This document shows positions 1-8,037 of a stretch of DNA of 64,000 nucleotides, piece after piece (within the stretch, counting starts at the first letter, position 1; each line of letters begins with the position of its first letter). Below the pieces are notes generated by a model. The model searched no databases. It was not told the DNA's origin and saw nothing but the letters and a program-made list of their open reading frames with translations. This DNA is from GCA-2708415 sp964353185 (GTDB taxonomy: Bacteria > Pseudomonadota > Alphaproteobacteria > Micavibrionales > Micavibrionaceae), in the NCBI GenBank assembly GCA_964353185.1, contig CAYGUV010000006.1, positions 44,543 through 108,542 on the forward strand, given 5' to 3'. Made by a program: the position numbers and the translations under genes.

Positions 1-49
1 GCTAGCTTCTTGATACAAAAGATAATTTAAACAAAAAGGAAATTTAATC

Positions 50-226
50 ATGGCCGAAGGCTCAAACACAAAAACAATGTTGATGACCATTATTGCTATC
101 GTTGTTCTCGCAATTTTAGGCATTATGCTTTACCAGATGAACCAGCAAACTCCTGCAGAAGAAGCTGCCGAAAGCGTAAGCGAAGCTGCAGAAGATGTTG
201 GTGAGGCAATTACTGGCCAACAATAA
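50..226 (+). CDS. Small single-pass membrane protein
   Basis: A 58-residue protein begins at an ATG preceded by an AAGGA Shine-Dalgarno element about ten bases upstream. Residues 10-28 form one hydrophobic helix (ending VLAILGIMLY). A glutamate- and alanine-rich tail follows (residues 36-54), probably helical and acidic. There is no signal-peptidase site, so it is likely a membrane-anchored small protein of unknown role. The gene sits alone ahead of a hairpin terminator and converges with guaB. The clear RBS, intact frame and terminator make it a convincing short gene, although I do not recognise the family. Confidence 0.65.
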   Translation: MAEGSNTKTMLMTIIAIVVLAILGIMLYQMNQQTPAEEAAESVSEAAEDVGEAITGQQ

Positions 227-248
227 TCATTTGTAAAATAAATTTAAA

Positions 249-279
249 CAGGCCCTAAGATTTTAGAGCCTGTTTTTTT
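249..279 (+). terminator. Rho-independent terminator after the small membrane protein
   Basis: An imperfect hairpin (CAGGC-CTAA paired with TTAG-GCCTG, one mismatch) is followed by seven T residues on the + strand. It lies 23 bases after the stop of the 58-aa gene and between convergent genes, so it may also slow guaB transcripts from the other strand. Confidence 0.7.
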
Positions 280-302
280 ATACGATATAGAGGTTACCGC
301 TT

Positions 303-1799
303 TTACAGCTCTGTTTTATAATTAGGTGCTTCGCGCGTTATGGTGATGTTGTGCGCGTGGCTTTCTTTAAAGCCTGCGCCTGTCATTCTTACAAATTGAG
401 CCTGAGTGCGCATTTCATTTATCGTTGCACATCCTGTGTATCCCATACCCGCTTTTAATCCACCAATCATTTGATGGATAACGTTTCCAACCGGCCCTTT
501 ATAGGGGACGCGGCCCTCAATACCTTCGGGAACTAGCTTATTACTTTCGGTTACGTTTCCTTGGAAATAACGCTCTGCCGATCCTTTGACCATGGCCCCG
601 ACAGAGCCCATACCGCGATATGATTTGTAAGAGCGTCCTTGGTAGAGGATAATCTCTCCTGGTGCCTCATCTGTTCCAGCAAAGGCGCTGCCCATCATGG
701 CGCAGTCTGCGCCAGCGGCAATGGCTTTGGCGTAATCACCAGAATATTTAATACCCCCATCAGCAATCACAGGAATACCTTTCTTAGCGGCCGCTTCGGC
801 GACATTCATAATGGCCGTTAATTGCGGAACACCAACACCGGCAACAACACGTGTTGTACAAATTGACCCTGGGCCAATGCCAACCTTTACCGCGTCGGCG
901 CCAACGTCAATTAAGGCCTTGGCCGCATCCGCTGTCGCGATATTTCCAGCGATAATATCAACTTTATCGCCGACCATATTTTTGATTTTTGCAACCATAT
1001 CAATCACTCCTTTGGAATGACCATGCGCCGTATCAATAACAATGACATCGATCTCAGCATCAGCCAAAGCCATGGCGCGTTCAATATTACTTTCACCCGT
1101 TCCGATGGCCGCCCCAACGCGAAGGCGGTCTTGAGAATCTTTACAGGCGTTCGGAAAGGCGCGCGCTTTTTCAATATCCTTTACCGTCACTAAACCAGTA
1201 CAGCGTTCGTTATTATCAACAACCAATAATTTTTCAATACGATGTTTGTGTAATAATTTTTTGGCTTCATGCTTATCAACGGTATTGTACACTTTGACCA
1301 AGTTTTTTGAGGTCATTAATTCTTTCACGGGTTGGTTTGGATTATCGGCAAAACGGACATCACGGTTTGTTAAAATTCCAACAAGCTTTTCCGTACGCTC
1401 CTCCGTCACAGGAATGCCAGAAATGCTATGATATTCCATCATCTGAAGTGCTTCGGCCAAGGTGGCATCGGGGGAAATTGTAATGGGATTAACCACCATA
1501 CCTGATTCGTATCGTTTTACGCGGCGAATGGTTTCAGCCTGTTGTGCGATATCTAAATTTCGGTGCACAATGCCCAGACCACCATGTTGCGCCATGGCGA
1601 TGGCCATTTCCGCCTCGGTCACCGTATCCATTGCAGAGGATAAAAGCGGGATGTTCAGCGAGATATTTTTGGTCAAACGGGTTTTGATATCAACAGCATC
1701 AGGCAAGATATTAGACGCGGCAGGGACAAGCAAAACATCGTCAAATGTTAACGCCTCTTGAGCTATTTTATTTTTGGAAGAGAATTTCTTTTGGGCCAT
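303..1799 (-). CDS. guaB: IMP dehydrogenase
   Basis: This 498-residue enzyme oxidises IMP to XMP with NAD+, the committed step of GMP synthesis in the cytoplasm. The N-terminal barrel begins with TFDDVLLVPAAS. Two CBS modules occupy about residues 100-215. The catalytic loop GPGSICTTR places the active cysteine at residue 314, and the flap region carries KSYRGMGS. Length matches bacterial GuaB (about 490). A GAAGGA ribosome site precedes the ATG, and a promoter candidate lies 40-65 bases upstream. guaA is not adjacent, so the gene looks monocistronic here. Confidence 0.97.
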   Translation of the reverse strand: MAQKKFSSKNKIAQEALTFDDVLLVPAASNILPDAVDIKTRLTKNISLNIPLLSSAMDTVTEAEMAIAMAQHGGLGIVHRNLDIAQQAETIRRVKRYESGMVVNPITISPDATLAEALQMMEYHSISGIPVTEERTEKLVGILTNRDVRFADNPNQPVKELMTSKNLVKVYNTVDKHEAKKLLHKHRIEKLLVVDNNERCTGLVTVKDIEKARAFPNACKDSQDRLRVGAAIGTGESNIERAMALADAEIDVIVIDTAHGHSKGVIDMVAKIKNMVGDKVDIIAGNIATADAAKALIDVGADAVKVGIGPGSICTTRVVAGVGVPQLTAIMNVAEAAAKKGIPVIADGGIKYSGDYAKAIAAGADCAMMGSAFAGTDEAPGEIILYQGRSYKSYRGMGSVGAMVKGSAERYFQGNVTESNKLVPEGIEGRVPYKGPVGNVIHQMIGGLKAGMGYTGCATINEMRTQAQFVRMTGAGFKESHAHNITITREAPNYKTEL

Positions 1800-1837
1800 A
1801 GTGCAAATCCTTCAATAGTGCTTAGGTTTGCAAGATA

Positions 1838-1865
1838 GTTATAGGGATTTTAACAAGCTTGTAAA
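1838..1865 (-). promoter_or_regulatory. Sigma70-type promoter candidate for guaB
   Basis: On the minus strand TTTACA (1865-1860) and TATAAC (1843-1838) are separated by 16 bp, both close to consensus. The predicted start would give a leader of roughly 30 nt containing the GAAGGA ribosome site. This was read by eye only. Confidence 0.5.
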
Positions 1866-2127
1866 GATATAAAATACAAAGTAGCGTTAATATTTATAAA
1901 AATCACATTTTTCACCCCTTATAAGCTCATGAAATCATTGACGAATTTCAAGTCTTTCAGTTCGTTTGTCGAAAAATGAGGGGTGGGGGCGTATGTTTTT
2001 TATGTTAATTAATTTTAATTAGCGATTGCGATGTCTCCCGCAAGGCGATGCTGGTCTTTCTCCAGACAGTGGATTGAGTATAGCATATTTTTAAATTATT
2101 GACTTAGTTTTAAAAATTAGGTCTATT
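1866..2127. other. Intergenic stretch with a possible folded element
   Basis: No ORF of convincing quality lies here. CACCCCT (1913-1919) can pair with AGGGGTG (1979-1985), enclosing a hairpin TGAAAT/ATTTCA (1930-1950) and a small TTCG/CGAA hairpin (1961-1973). GTATGTTTTTTATG follows shortly after. A further GC-richer patch at about 2020-2085 contains CTGG/CCAG and CGC/GCG mini-stems. This might be a small RNA or a regulatory leader. It is upstream of the guaB promoter candidate, so it is not a guaB riboswitch. Confidence 0.25.
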
Positions 2128-2268
2128 ATGTCTATGAATGGCTTATCAATTATTTCAAATTTTACCGCTGCAACTCTAGCTTTGATGCTTGGAGTATGTA
2201 CTGCAAATAATTCTGACATTATTAAAGAGTCATCTATAAATTCTTACAAACCTGCCGGATTAGATTAA
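2128..2268 (+). CDS. Possible small secreted or lipoprotein-like peptide
   Basis: A 46-codon frame ends four bases before the LysE-family start. It has a hydrophobic N-terminal segment followed by LGVC and a polar tail (TANNSDIIKE). This resembles a lipoprotein signal, but valine immediately before the cysteine is unusual for a lipobox. The ribosome site is weak. It could be a real small lipoprotein gene leading into the exporter gene, or a chance frame. Confidence 0.3.
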   Translation: MSMNGLSIISNFTAATLALMLGVCTANNSDIIKESSINSYKPAGLD

Positions 2269-2272
2269 TTCC

Positions 2273-2884
2273 ATGTTTATTATATTTATTAAAGGGATGT
2301 TCCTTGGGGCGTCCCTCATCATCGCGATTGGCCTGCAAAATGCGTTTATTTTGCGCCAAGGAATTAAACAGCGTCATGTGCTACCCGCCGTTTTAACCGC
2401 CAGTTTGATTGATGTGGCGTTGATTGGCGCAGGTGTTTTGGGATTTGGGTATTTAATTGAACAGCATCCCGATCTGATTACATGGATAACATGGGGCGGC
2501 GCGGCATTTTTGTTTTTCTATGGCCTGAAATCATTCATGAGCGCGTTAAAACCCCAAGATATGAGCGATGAAGATGCAAAAGGCATGGCCAAACAAGCCA
2601 GCGCAAAAGAAATAGTGCTGATTATAATGGGGATCAGCCTGCTCAACCCGCATGTTTATTTGGATACGGTGGTTTTAATTGGTGGCCTGAGCGCATCATA
2701 TGGTGAAGTGGGCAAATATTATTTTGGCGGCGGCGCGATGATTGCCAGTTTTATCTGGTTCTTTGCCCTTGGCTATGGTGCGCGATTGCTCGCCCCCCTC
2801 TTCCAAAAACATAGATCGTGGCAGGTTTTGGATGTGTTGATCGGGATTGTGATGTGGGCGATTGCGCTGAGTTTATTATTTTAA
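2273..2884 (+). CDS. LysE/ArgO family amino-acid exporter
   Basis: This 203-residue inner-membrane protein has the size and helix pattern of ArgO/LysE exporters, which move basic amino acids out of the cell. Diagnostic stretches are IGLQNAFILRQG near the N terminus, TWGGAAFLFFYG in the middle and LNPHVYLDTVVLIG near residue 125. About six hydrophobic segments are visible. The start at 2273 has little ribosome site. ATG 2297, preceded by AAAGGG, is an alternative that would shorten the first helix. The substrate (arginine, lysine or another amino acid) cannot be told from sequence. Confidence 0.9.
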   Translation: MFIIFIKGMFLGASLIIAIGLQNAFILRQGIKQRHVLPAVLTASLIDVALIGAGVLGFGYLIEQHPDLITWITWGGAAFLFFYGLKSFMSALKPQDMSDEDAKGMAKQASAKEIVLIIMGISLLNPHVYLDTVVLIGGLSASYGEVGKYYFGGGAMIASFIWFFALGYGARLLAPLFQKHRSWQVLDVLIGIVMWAIALSLLF

Positions 2885-2891
2885 ATCTTTA

Positions 2892-2920
2892 TTGACATAA
2901 CTATTTAAATGTTGTAAAAA
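2892..2920 (+). promoter_or_regulatory. Promoter candidate giving a near-leaderless transcript
   Basis: A perfect TTGACA (2892-2897), a 17-bp spacer and TAAAAA (2915-2920) lie so close to the ATG at 2928 that transcription would begin at or within a base or two of the start codon. No Shine-Dalgarno sequence is present, which fits leaderless translation. Confidence 0.45.
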
Positions 2921-2927
2921 CCTTTTT

Positions 2928-3413
2928 ATGAATAATAACGACTTAGATTTAAAAATACCAAGAATGCTCGCAACGGCATTTGCAAGGGCCATCAAAAACA
3001 CAATTGAGAGGCAAGAAGACCAATCGCTTAAGTACCCCTTACATTTAGAATTTGAAAACGGTACTGCTTTAGCAGAAGCAAATGCAGATATTCCTGAAGA
3101 AGTTATTGCTGTTTTAAACAGAACGGCAACTAAAGGAAAAGCTTACGTTCCTCGTGAAAGCAATATTGTTCACTTTTCTGTTCTTGTTAACGTTAAAGAT
3201 AAAAATGTACAGTTCATGGCAGGTGGTAACGAAAATCTTAAATCATCGGATGATTTCCTTAAGACAACTCAGCCAGTAAAACAATTATCCGACTTAACTG
3301 AAATTGGTAGAGCGATAGATTATTTAGAAGATGATTTTGGACTTTCTAAAGATATCATGACCGAAGAATTTGAAAAAGAATTAGGCAAAATGGTCTATAA
3401 ATTAGGCTTTTAA
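2928..3413 (+). CDS. Hypothetical protein, 161 aa
   Basis: I do not recognise this family. The protein is soluble, mixed alpha/beta and acidic, with no signal peptide or membrane segment. The first 30 residues look like an amphipathic helix, the middle is strand-rich (NIVHFSVLVNVKDKNVQF), and the C terminus is helical. The gene appears AT-richer than its neighbours. It probably uses a leaderless transcript (no RBS, promoter immediately upstream). Its stop overlaps the end of convergent rlmE by four bases. Confidence 0.7.
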   Translation: MNNNDLDLKIPRMLATAFARAIKNTIERQEDQSLKYPLHLEFENGTALAEANADIPEEVIAVLNRTATKGKAYVPRESNIVHFSVLVNVKDKNVQFMAGGNENLKSSDDFLKTTQPVKQLSDLTEIGRAIDYLEDDFGLSKDIMTEEFEKELGKMVYKLGF

Positions 3414-4078
3414 ATTTTCCCAAAGTTCTGAGCAATTAAATATGTTTCACTGCTTTCCTTGCGGCTAGCGGGGGGTTTTATGTGTTTGATGGTTTTAAAA
3501 TCATGCTTCATTTGTGCCAATAAATCATTCTGCGTGCCGCCTTGGCGTACCTTTGCGATAAACGTGCCCCCTGGCTTTAGAACATCTTTGGCGAAATGAT
3601 AAGCAAGCTCCACCAGCGCCATTATACGTACATGGTCGGTATTTCGATGGCCAATGGTATTGGGAGCCATGTCGGAGAGGATAATGTCTGCTTTTTCCCC
3701 CTTCATGGCCGCAATCAATTGATCGGGCGCGTCATCATCCATAAAATCCATCTGCAAAAGCGTACAGTTTTCAATAGGGTCAGCCTCAAGCAAGTCTAAG
3801 CCGACGACTTCGCACCCTTTTTGCGCGGCAACTTGGCACCATCCACCAGGGGCGCAGCCCAAATCAACCACCATCATACCGGGTTTCAGGAGTTGGAGTT
3901 TTTCATCAATTTCGATTAATTTATAAGCTGCCCGTCCGCGGTAGCCATCCATTTGGGCCTTGGCCACGTACGGATCATTTAATTGCCGTTTTAGCCATTG
4001 TGTTGAGGATGCCTTGCGCCCTTTGGCGGTTTTGACATGGGTTTTCGCATCCCGACTGGTTGTACGTTTTTTAGTCAT
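3410..4078 (-). CDS. rlmE: 23S rRNA (uridine-2'-O)-methyltransferase RlmE/RrmJ
   Basis: This 222-residue enzyme methylates the ribose 2'-O of U2552 in 23S rRNA during large-subunit maturation. The SAM-binding motif VVDLGCAPGGWCQVA is near residue 75. The catalytic tetrad of the family is visible as the lysine in GRAAYKLIEID, the aspartate in LSDMAPN, a lysine in FIAKVRQGG and a downstream glutamate. A lysine/arginine-rich extension of about 30 residues at the N terminus is suited to RNA binding. It overlaps the 3' end of the convergent 161-aa gene by four bases. Confidence 0.95.
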   Translation of the reverse strand: MTKKRTTSRDAKTHVKTAKGRKASSTQWLKRQLNDPYVAKAQMDGYRGRAAYKLIEIDEKLQLLKPGMMVVDLGCAPGGWCQVAAQKGCEVVGLDLLEADPIENCTLLQMDFMDDDAPDQLIAAMKGEKADIILSDMAPNTIGHRNTDHVRIMALVELAYHFAKDVLKPGGTFIAKVRQGGTQNDLLAQMKHDFKTIKHIKPPASRKESSETYLIAQNFGKI

Positions 4079-4241
4079 TTGTTTTAAATTCGTCGATCGG
4101 TAAGCCGAAGGACGCTGTTCTCCTCATATTTAAGATATACAATAGTAGAATAAGCGTTGAAAAGCGATAGCGCATTTAGAAAAATCGCAATTCTTTAAAA
4201 TAAGTAATTATATCCTGCACGTCTTGCGTTTTGACCGCCGT

Positions 4242-4586
4242 TTAAAGAAACATTGCCCCCATTGTGATGCAAAAAGACAGGATAAACATACCAATTGCCG
4301 CAGCGATATATATGAATATGTGTTCGCGTTTCGAAAAAAACGACAAAAATAGGAATATGAAGATAAAAAACCCATATATTACGTAGCCTCGATGCAAAGC
4401 AGGCATCGTCACAAAGGGTAAAAAGCCCGTTGGATGCCCAATTTCAAACATTAATTCCACCTGAAGCCGTAACGCCAAGATACATGTGACAACAAATATC
4501 AATGCCGTAACCCAATGGCGGCGCGCTGCGAATATAAAAATGAGTGGTATCCATATAAGATCAAACCAATTTACAATAAAATTCAA
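4242..4586 (-). CDS. Multi-pass membrane protein, unknown function
   Basis: A 114-residue hydrophobic protein has about four predicted helices (residues about 7-22, 28-45, 66-84 and 90-112) and short charged loops (AARRHW, SKREH). No conserved motif is recognised. It is transcribed away from the divergent M48 protease gene. The regular hydrophobicity over the whole frame supports a real gene, but function is unknown. Confidence 0.6.
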   Translation of the reverse strand: MNFIVNWFDLIWIPLIFIFAARRHWVTALIFVVTCILALRLQVELMFEIGHPTGFLPFVTMPALHRGYVIYGFFIFIFLFLSFFSKREHIFIYIAAAIGMFILSFCITMGAMFL

Positions 4587-4629
4587 AATGGGTTTCCTTA
4601 TTTTTTAACGAAAGAGTATCGATAATGCC

Positions 4630-4658
4630 TTGTGATCGCCATTATTCATTATCATACT
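4630..4658 (+). promoter_or_regulatory. Promoter candidate for the M48 protease gene
   Basis: TTGTGA (4630-4635), a 17-bp spacer and CATACT (4653-4658) end seven bases before ATG 4666. No Shine-Dalgarno is visible, so the mRNA may be leaderless or nearly so. Confidence 0.35.
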
Positions 4659-4665
4659 TAAAACT

Positions 4666-6003
4666 ATGAAATTTACTATGAAATATCTTATGATTTTGTT
4701 GGCTTGCTTGGTGTTAATGCCATCAAAGGTAAACGCCCAAACAATTATCCGCGACACGGAAATTGAAAATTACCTCAATGAATGGTTCGCCCCTATATTT
4801 GAAGCCAATGGGATGAGCCCCTCTCAAGTCAATGTCATCTTGGTACAAAGTAACCAGTTGAACGCGTTTGTTGCGGGCGGGTCGAACATTTTTATCTACA
4901 CTGGCCTTATTGATAAAACCGAAAACCCGAGCGAATTAATCGGCGTGATGGCGCACGAATTGGCACATATTACAGGTGGGCATTTGGTACGCGGGCGAAA
5001 AGCGCAAGAGCAAGCCTCTTATGAAAGCATCCTTGGCACCATTATCGGAATTGGCGCGGCCGTAGCATCGGGTGATGCAGGCGCGGCAGCCGGCGGATCG
5101 ATCGCGGGAAATTCAGTCGCGGCGCGCCGCTTTCTTTCCACCACCCGATCCTTTGAAGCCAGCGCAGACCAAGCCGCCGTTAAATCAATGGAGGCCGCGA
5201 ATATGAACCCTGAAGGCCTTTTGACATTTATGCGCAAATTAGAGGGCGAGGAATTATTGCCCCAAACACAGCAATCAGAATATATCCGCTCGCACCCATT
5301 AACCCGCAACCGTATTAATGCCCTTGAAAGCAAAGTAAGCGCATCAACCAAAACACATTTATCTGTTCCCGCAGAATGGATTGACCAACATGCGCGCATG
5401 AAGGCAAAACTGACAGGCTTTATCAATCCCGCCAATGTTAGTTGGACATATGATGATCGGGATACATCCATACCCGCCATTTATGCCCGATCCATTGCCG
5501 CCTATCGCCAAGATGATATTAAAACCGCGCTAAGCCAAATTGATAAAATTATCGCGCGTGAGCCGCAAAACCCTTATTTTTACGAACTTAAGGCGCAAAT
5601 GCTGGTTGATTTTGGCCGTATCGATGAAGCCCTGCCCCTGTATCAAAAAGCCAGCACGTTAGACCCCGATTCAGGAATAATCCGTATGGCACTGGCGCAA
5701 ACACAAATTCAATCAGACGGGCCTGATAAGGCATTATTAAAGGATGCCATCAGTAATTTAAAACGTGCCGCGCAAGAAGAGCCGCGATCAACAAGGGTTC
5801 ACCGCCTTTTGGCAACGGCATATGGAAAAATAGGGGATGATCCAAACGCGCGATTACATTTGGCCGAAGAAGCGCTTTTGCAAGGCAAACGCCCTTACGC
5901 AAAGTCACAGGCAGAAATCGCCCTTAAAGGATTAAAAGAAGGCAGCACAGCAGCGTTGCGTGCGCGTGATATTATATTTTTCGTCAACCAAAATAAAAAA
6001 TAA
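4666..6003 (+). CDS. Periplasmic M48 metalloprotease with TPR domain (BepA-like)
   Basis: This 445-residue protein has a signal peptide (cleavage near VNAQ, residue 25). Its M48 peptidase domain carries the zinc motif HELAH at residues 97-101 and a downstream EASADQAA segment supplying the third ligand. From about residue 270 the C-terminal half is alpha-helical with tetratricopeptide character (ALPLYQKASTLDPDSG). This layout matches BepA/YfgC, an outer-membrane quality-control protease that degrades or assembles LptD and BAM substrates. The downstream Dsb-like genes fit an envelope-maintenance neighbourhood. Confidence 0.9.
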   Translation: MKFTMKYLMILLACLVLMPSKVNAQTIIRDTEIENYLNEWFAPIFEANGMSPSQVNVILVQSNQLNAFVAGGSNIFIYTGLIDKTENPSELIGVMAHELAHITGGHLVRGRKAQEQASYESILGTIIGIGAAVASGDAGAAAGGSIAGNSVAARRFLSTTRSFEASADQAAVKSMEAANMNPEGLLTFMRKLEGEELLPQTQQSEYIRSHPLTRNRINALESKVSASTKTHLSVPAEWIDQHARMKAKLTGFINPANVSWTYDDRDTSIPAIYARSIAAYRQDDIKTALSQIDKIIAREPQNPYFYELKAQMLVDFGRIDEALPLYQKASTLDPDSGIIRMALAQTQIQSDGPDKALLKDAISNLKRAAQEEPRSTRVHRLLATAYGKIGDDPNARLHLAEEALLQGKRPYAKSQAEIALKGLKEGSTAALRARDIIFFVNQNKK

Positions 6004-6095
6004 GCAATAAACTGAAATTAGTCTGATTTTGCCCTATGAACGCGTAATGCGTTAAACTATATTATAACTTGATTAAATCTAAGGAGAGTTCAACC

Positions 6096-6836
6096 GTGAC
6101 CCGTATTTTAACACTATTGGCAATCGCCAGTTTTCTAATCCCCGTTTCCAACGCATCTGCACAAGATTTTACAGACGCACAAAAAGAACAAATTCAAAAA
6201 ATGTTCAAAGATTATCTGATGGATAACGGCGAAGTTCTTTTAGATAGTGTTAATAAATACCAAGGCGAACTGGTGGAAAGAGAGCGCAAAGCAGCCAACG
6301 TAAAAGCAGAAAATTTTGTCCAAGAATTAGGCAAGCGTGATGACCTAGCCATTGCGGGAAATCCAAAAGGCGATGTTACGGTTGTTGAATTTTTTGATTA
6401 TAACTGCGGATATTGCAGCCGCGCCTTAGAAGAAATTGAAACGCTGTTGAAAGATGATGATAATGTGCGTGTTGTTTTAATGGATATGCCTATTTTAGGC
6501 CCGCCATCTTTAGAAGCATCAAAATGGTCATTGGCCGCCCAGAAACAAAATAAATATTGGGAATATCACCGCGCGATTATGCATCACAAAGGGCAAAAAG
6601 ATGTTGCCACACTAAAGAAACTGGCGAAAGATTTAGACCTAGATGTTGATCAATTAGAAAAAGATAAAGACAGCAAAGAAATTGCCGACATGCTTGATAA
6701 AAATATTGCGGACGCGCAATCCTTAAATATTCGTGGGACACCCGGATTTATTATTGGTGGTGAAATTTCACCAGGATATATCCCTGTAGCAGAAATGAAA
6801 CGTATCATCGCCGATGTGCGCAAAGACGAAAGTTAA
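6096..6836 (+). CDS. DsbA-family periplasmic thiol:disulfide oxidoreductase (first copy)
   Basis: The best start is GTG 6096, because AAGGAG at 6081-6086 sits nine bases upstream. A longer TTG-started frame would place this ribosome site inside the gene. The 246-residue product has a signal peptide ending near SASA. The thioredoxin fold carries CGYC at residues 104-107, and RGTPGF supplies the cis-proline. The N-terminal helical extension (residues 25-85) resembles the dimerisation region of Com1/DsbC-like proteins. It is followed after 29 bases by a second Dsb-like gene, so the two likely form an oxidase/isomerase or metallochaperone-reductase pair. Confidence 0.9.
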   Translation: MTRILTLLAIASFLIPVSNASAQDFTDAQKEQIQKMFKDYLMDNGEVLLDSVNKYQGELVERERKAANVKAENFVQELGKRDDLAIAGNPKGDVTVVEFFDYNCGYCSRALEEIETLLKDDDNVRVVLMDMPILGPPSLEASKWSLAAQKQNKYWEYHRAIMHHKGQKDVATLKKLAKDLDLDVDQLEKDKDSKEIADMLDKNIADAQSLNIRGTPGFIIGGEISPGYIPVAEMKRIIADVRKDES

Positions 6837-6865
6837 GCGATAATATTTTTTAAAGAAAGAAACTG

Positions 6866-7495
6866 ATGAAGATACTTTATAGCTTCCTCTTTATTTTAAT
6901 AACCTTCGCAGGGTTTTATAGTGCCTATGGCGTCTTTCATTTTAAATGGATGTACCACAGCCTAGAAAATCCGCGTGCAGATTTTCAAATTTACGAAAAC
7001 GAAAATGATGGCGTTGAAGACAAAGTTGTCTTGGTCGAATTTTTAAATTATGGCTGCGGATATTGTAAGCAAATGCATCCGACCCTTAATGAATTATTGG
7101 CGCTGCGTAAAGATATCACCTATATCGTCCGCCCTGTTGTTTTTGGGAATGAGCGTATGGTTGCATTAAGTAATCAAGTCATTGCCGCAGGCCTGCAAGG
7201 AAAGTTTTGGGAAATGCATAACGCCGTTTTGGAGTACCCTGAACAGGATGTTCCCGACAGCTTTATTGAAGAAACCGCATCTTTATATGGTATCAATTAT
7301 CAAAAATTAGTGGCCGATTCCCAAGGCGATGAAGTCAGGAAAATTGCAGAAAATAATTTCAAAGCCTTTAGCCACGCCAGCATTAGTTCAGTCCCTAGTT
7401 TTATCCTTGATAAAGAAATCCTAATTGTAAAAGATGAGAATTTGCCTACTTTACAAGACATGATTGAGTGGGTTACAACCGCCAAAAATAAATAA
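6866..7495 (+). CDS. DsbA-family thioredoxin-fold protein (second copy)
   Basis: A 209-residue protein is tethered by a hydrophobic N-terminal segment (residues 3-22). It carries the same active-site sequence as its upstream neighbour, CGYC, here at residues 64-67. SVPSF provides the cis-proline. It lacks the helical extension of the first copy and has a shorter helical insert. The tandem arrangement with a PCuAC gene 15 bases downstream suggests that it keeps copper-site cysteines reduced in the periplasm, but this role is inferred from context only. Confidence 0.85.
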   Translation: MKILYSFLFILITFAGFYSAYGVFHFKWMYHSLENPRADFQIYENENDGVEDKVVLVEFLNYGCGYCKQMHPTLNELLALRKDITYIVRPVVFGNERMVALSNQVIAAGLQGKFWEMHNAVLEYPEQDVPDSFIEETASLYGINYQKLVADSQGDEVRKIAENNFKAFSHASISSVPSFILDKEILIVKDENLPTLQDMIEWVTTAKNK

Positions 7496-7510
7496 GAGAG
7501 ATATAAAAAT

Positions 7511-8035
7511 ATGGCGAAGAAAATTCTTATCGGCGGATTACTTGTTTTTTTACTAGTGGCTTATGCCGCATTTTTAAATGCACAAAAAAATAAACTAAAC
7601 TATGACCACCATGGACATGACCATTCTAAAATAATTGATTCAATTCATATTTTCGACACCTATGCGTTTGCCACGGCGCCTAGCGCAAAATCTGGTGCGG
7701 CTTTTATGATGATTGAGAATTTATCAGATAAAGATGATGCCTTAATCGAAGCAAAAAGTGACGTGGCCGAAATCACAGAAATTCATGAAAACCTTATTGA
7801 TCCTGATGATGGAATGATGATGATGCGTAAAGTCAAAAAAATTGATATTCCCGCGTCTGGTGAAGCTGCCTTAACCCCAACGGGATATCACATCATGTTC
7901 ATCAACCTTAAAAACCCGTTAAAAGAAAAAGAAGCTTTCCCCATAACTTTAAAATTTGAAAGTGGGTATGAAACGACGAAAGAAGTAAAAATCATGCCCG
8001 CGGGGCAAAAGCCATCTAGCCACAAAGGTCATTAA
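7511..8035 (+). CDS. PCuAC-type periplasmic copper chaperone
   Basis: This 174-residue protein has an N-terminal membrane anchor or signal sequence (residues 4-22) and then a His/Asp-rich linker (DHHGHDHS). The cupredoxin-like PCuAC (DUF461) domain follows. The copper ligands expected of the family are visible as EIHEN, GMMMMRKV and GYHIMFINL. The protein ends in a short His-containing tail. PCuAC proteins deliver Cu(I) to the CuA site of cytochrome c oxidase, often together with SCO1, and an SCO1 gene lies elsewhere in this window at 25992. Its stop is two bases before aroQ. Confidence 0.88.
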   Translation: MAKKILIGGLLVFLLVAYAAFLNAQKNKLNYDHHGHDHSKIIDSIHIFDTYAFATAPSAKSGAAFMMIENLSDKDDALIEAKSDVAEITEIHENLIDPDDGMMMMRKVKKIDIPASGEAALTPTGYHIMFINLKNPLKEKEAFPITLKFESGYETTKEVKIMPAGQKPSSHKGH

Positions 8036-8037
8036 CC

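Noticed and set aside
1800..2127. Purine riboswitch for guaB
   Set aside because: The folded element is upstream of the guaB promoter candidate and no purine-aptamer core sequence is seen in the short leader.
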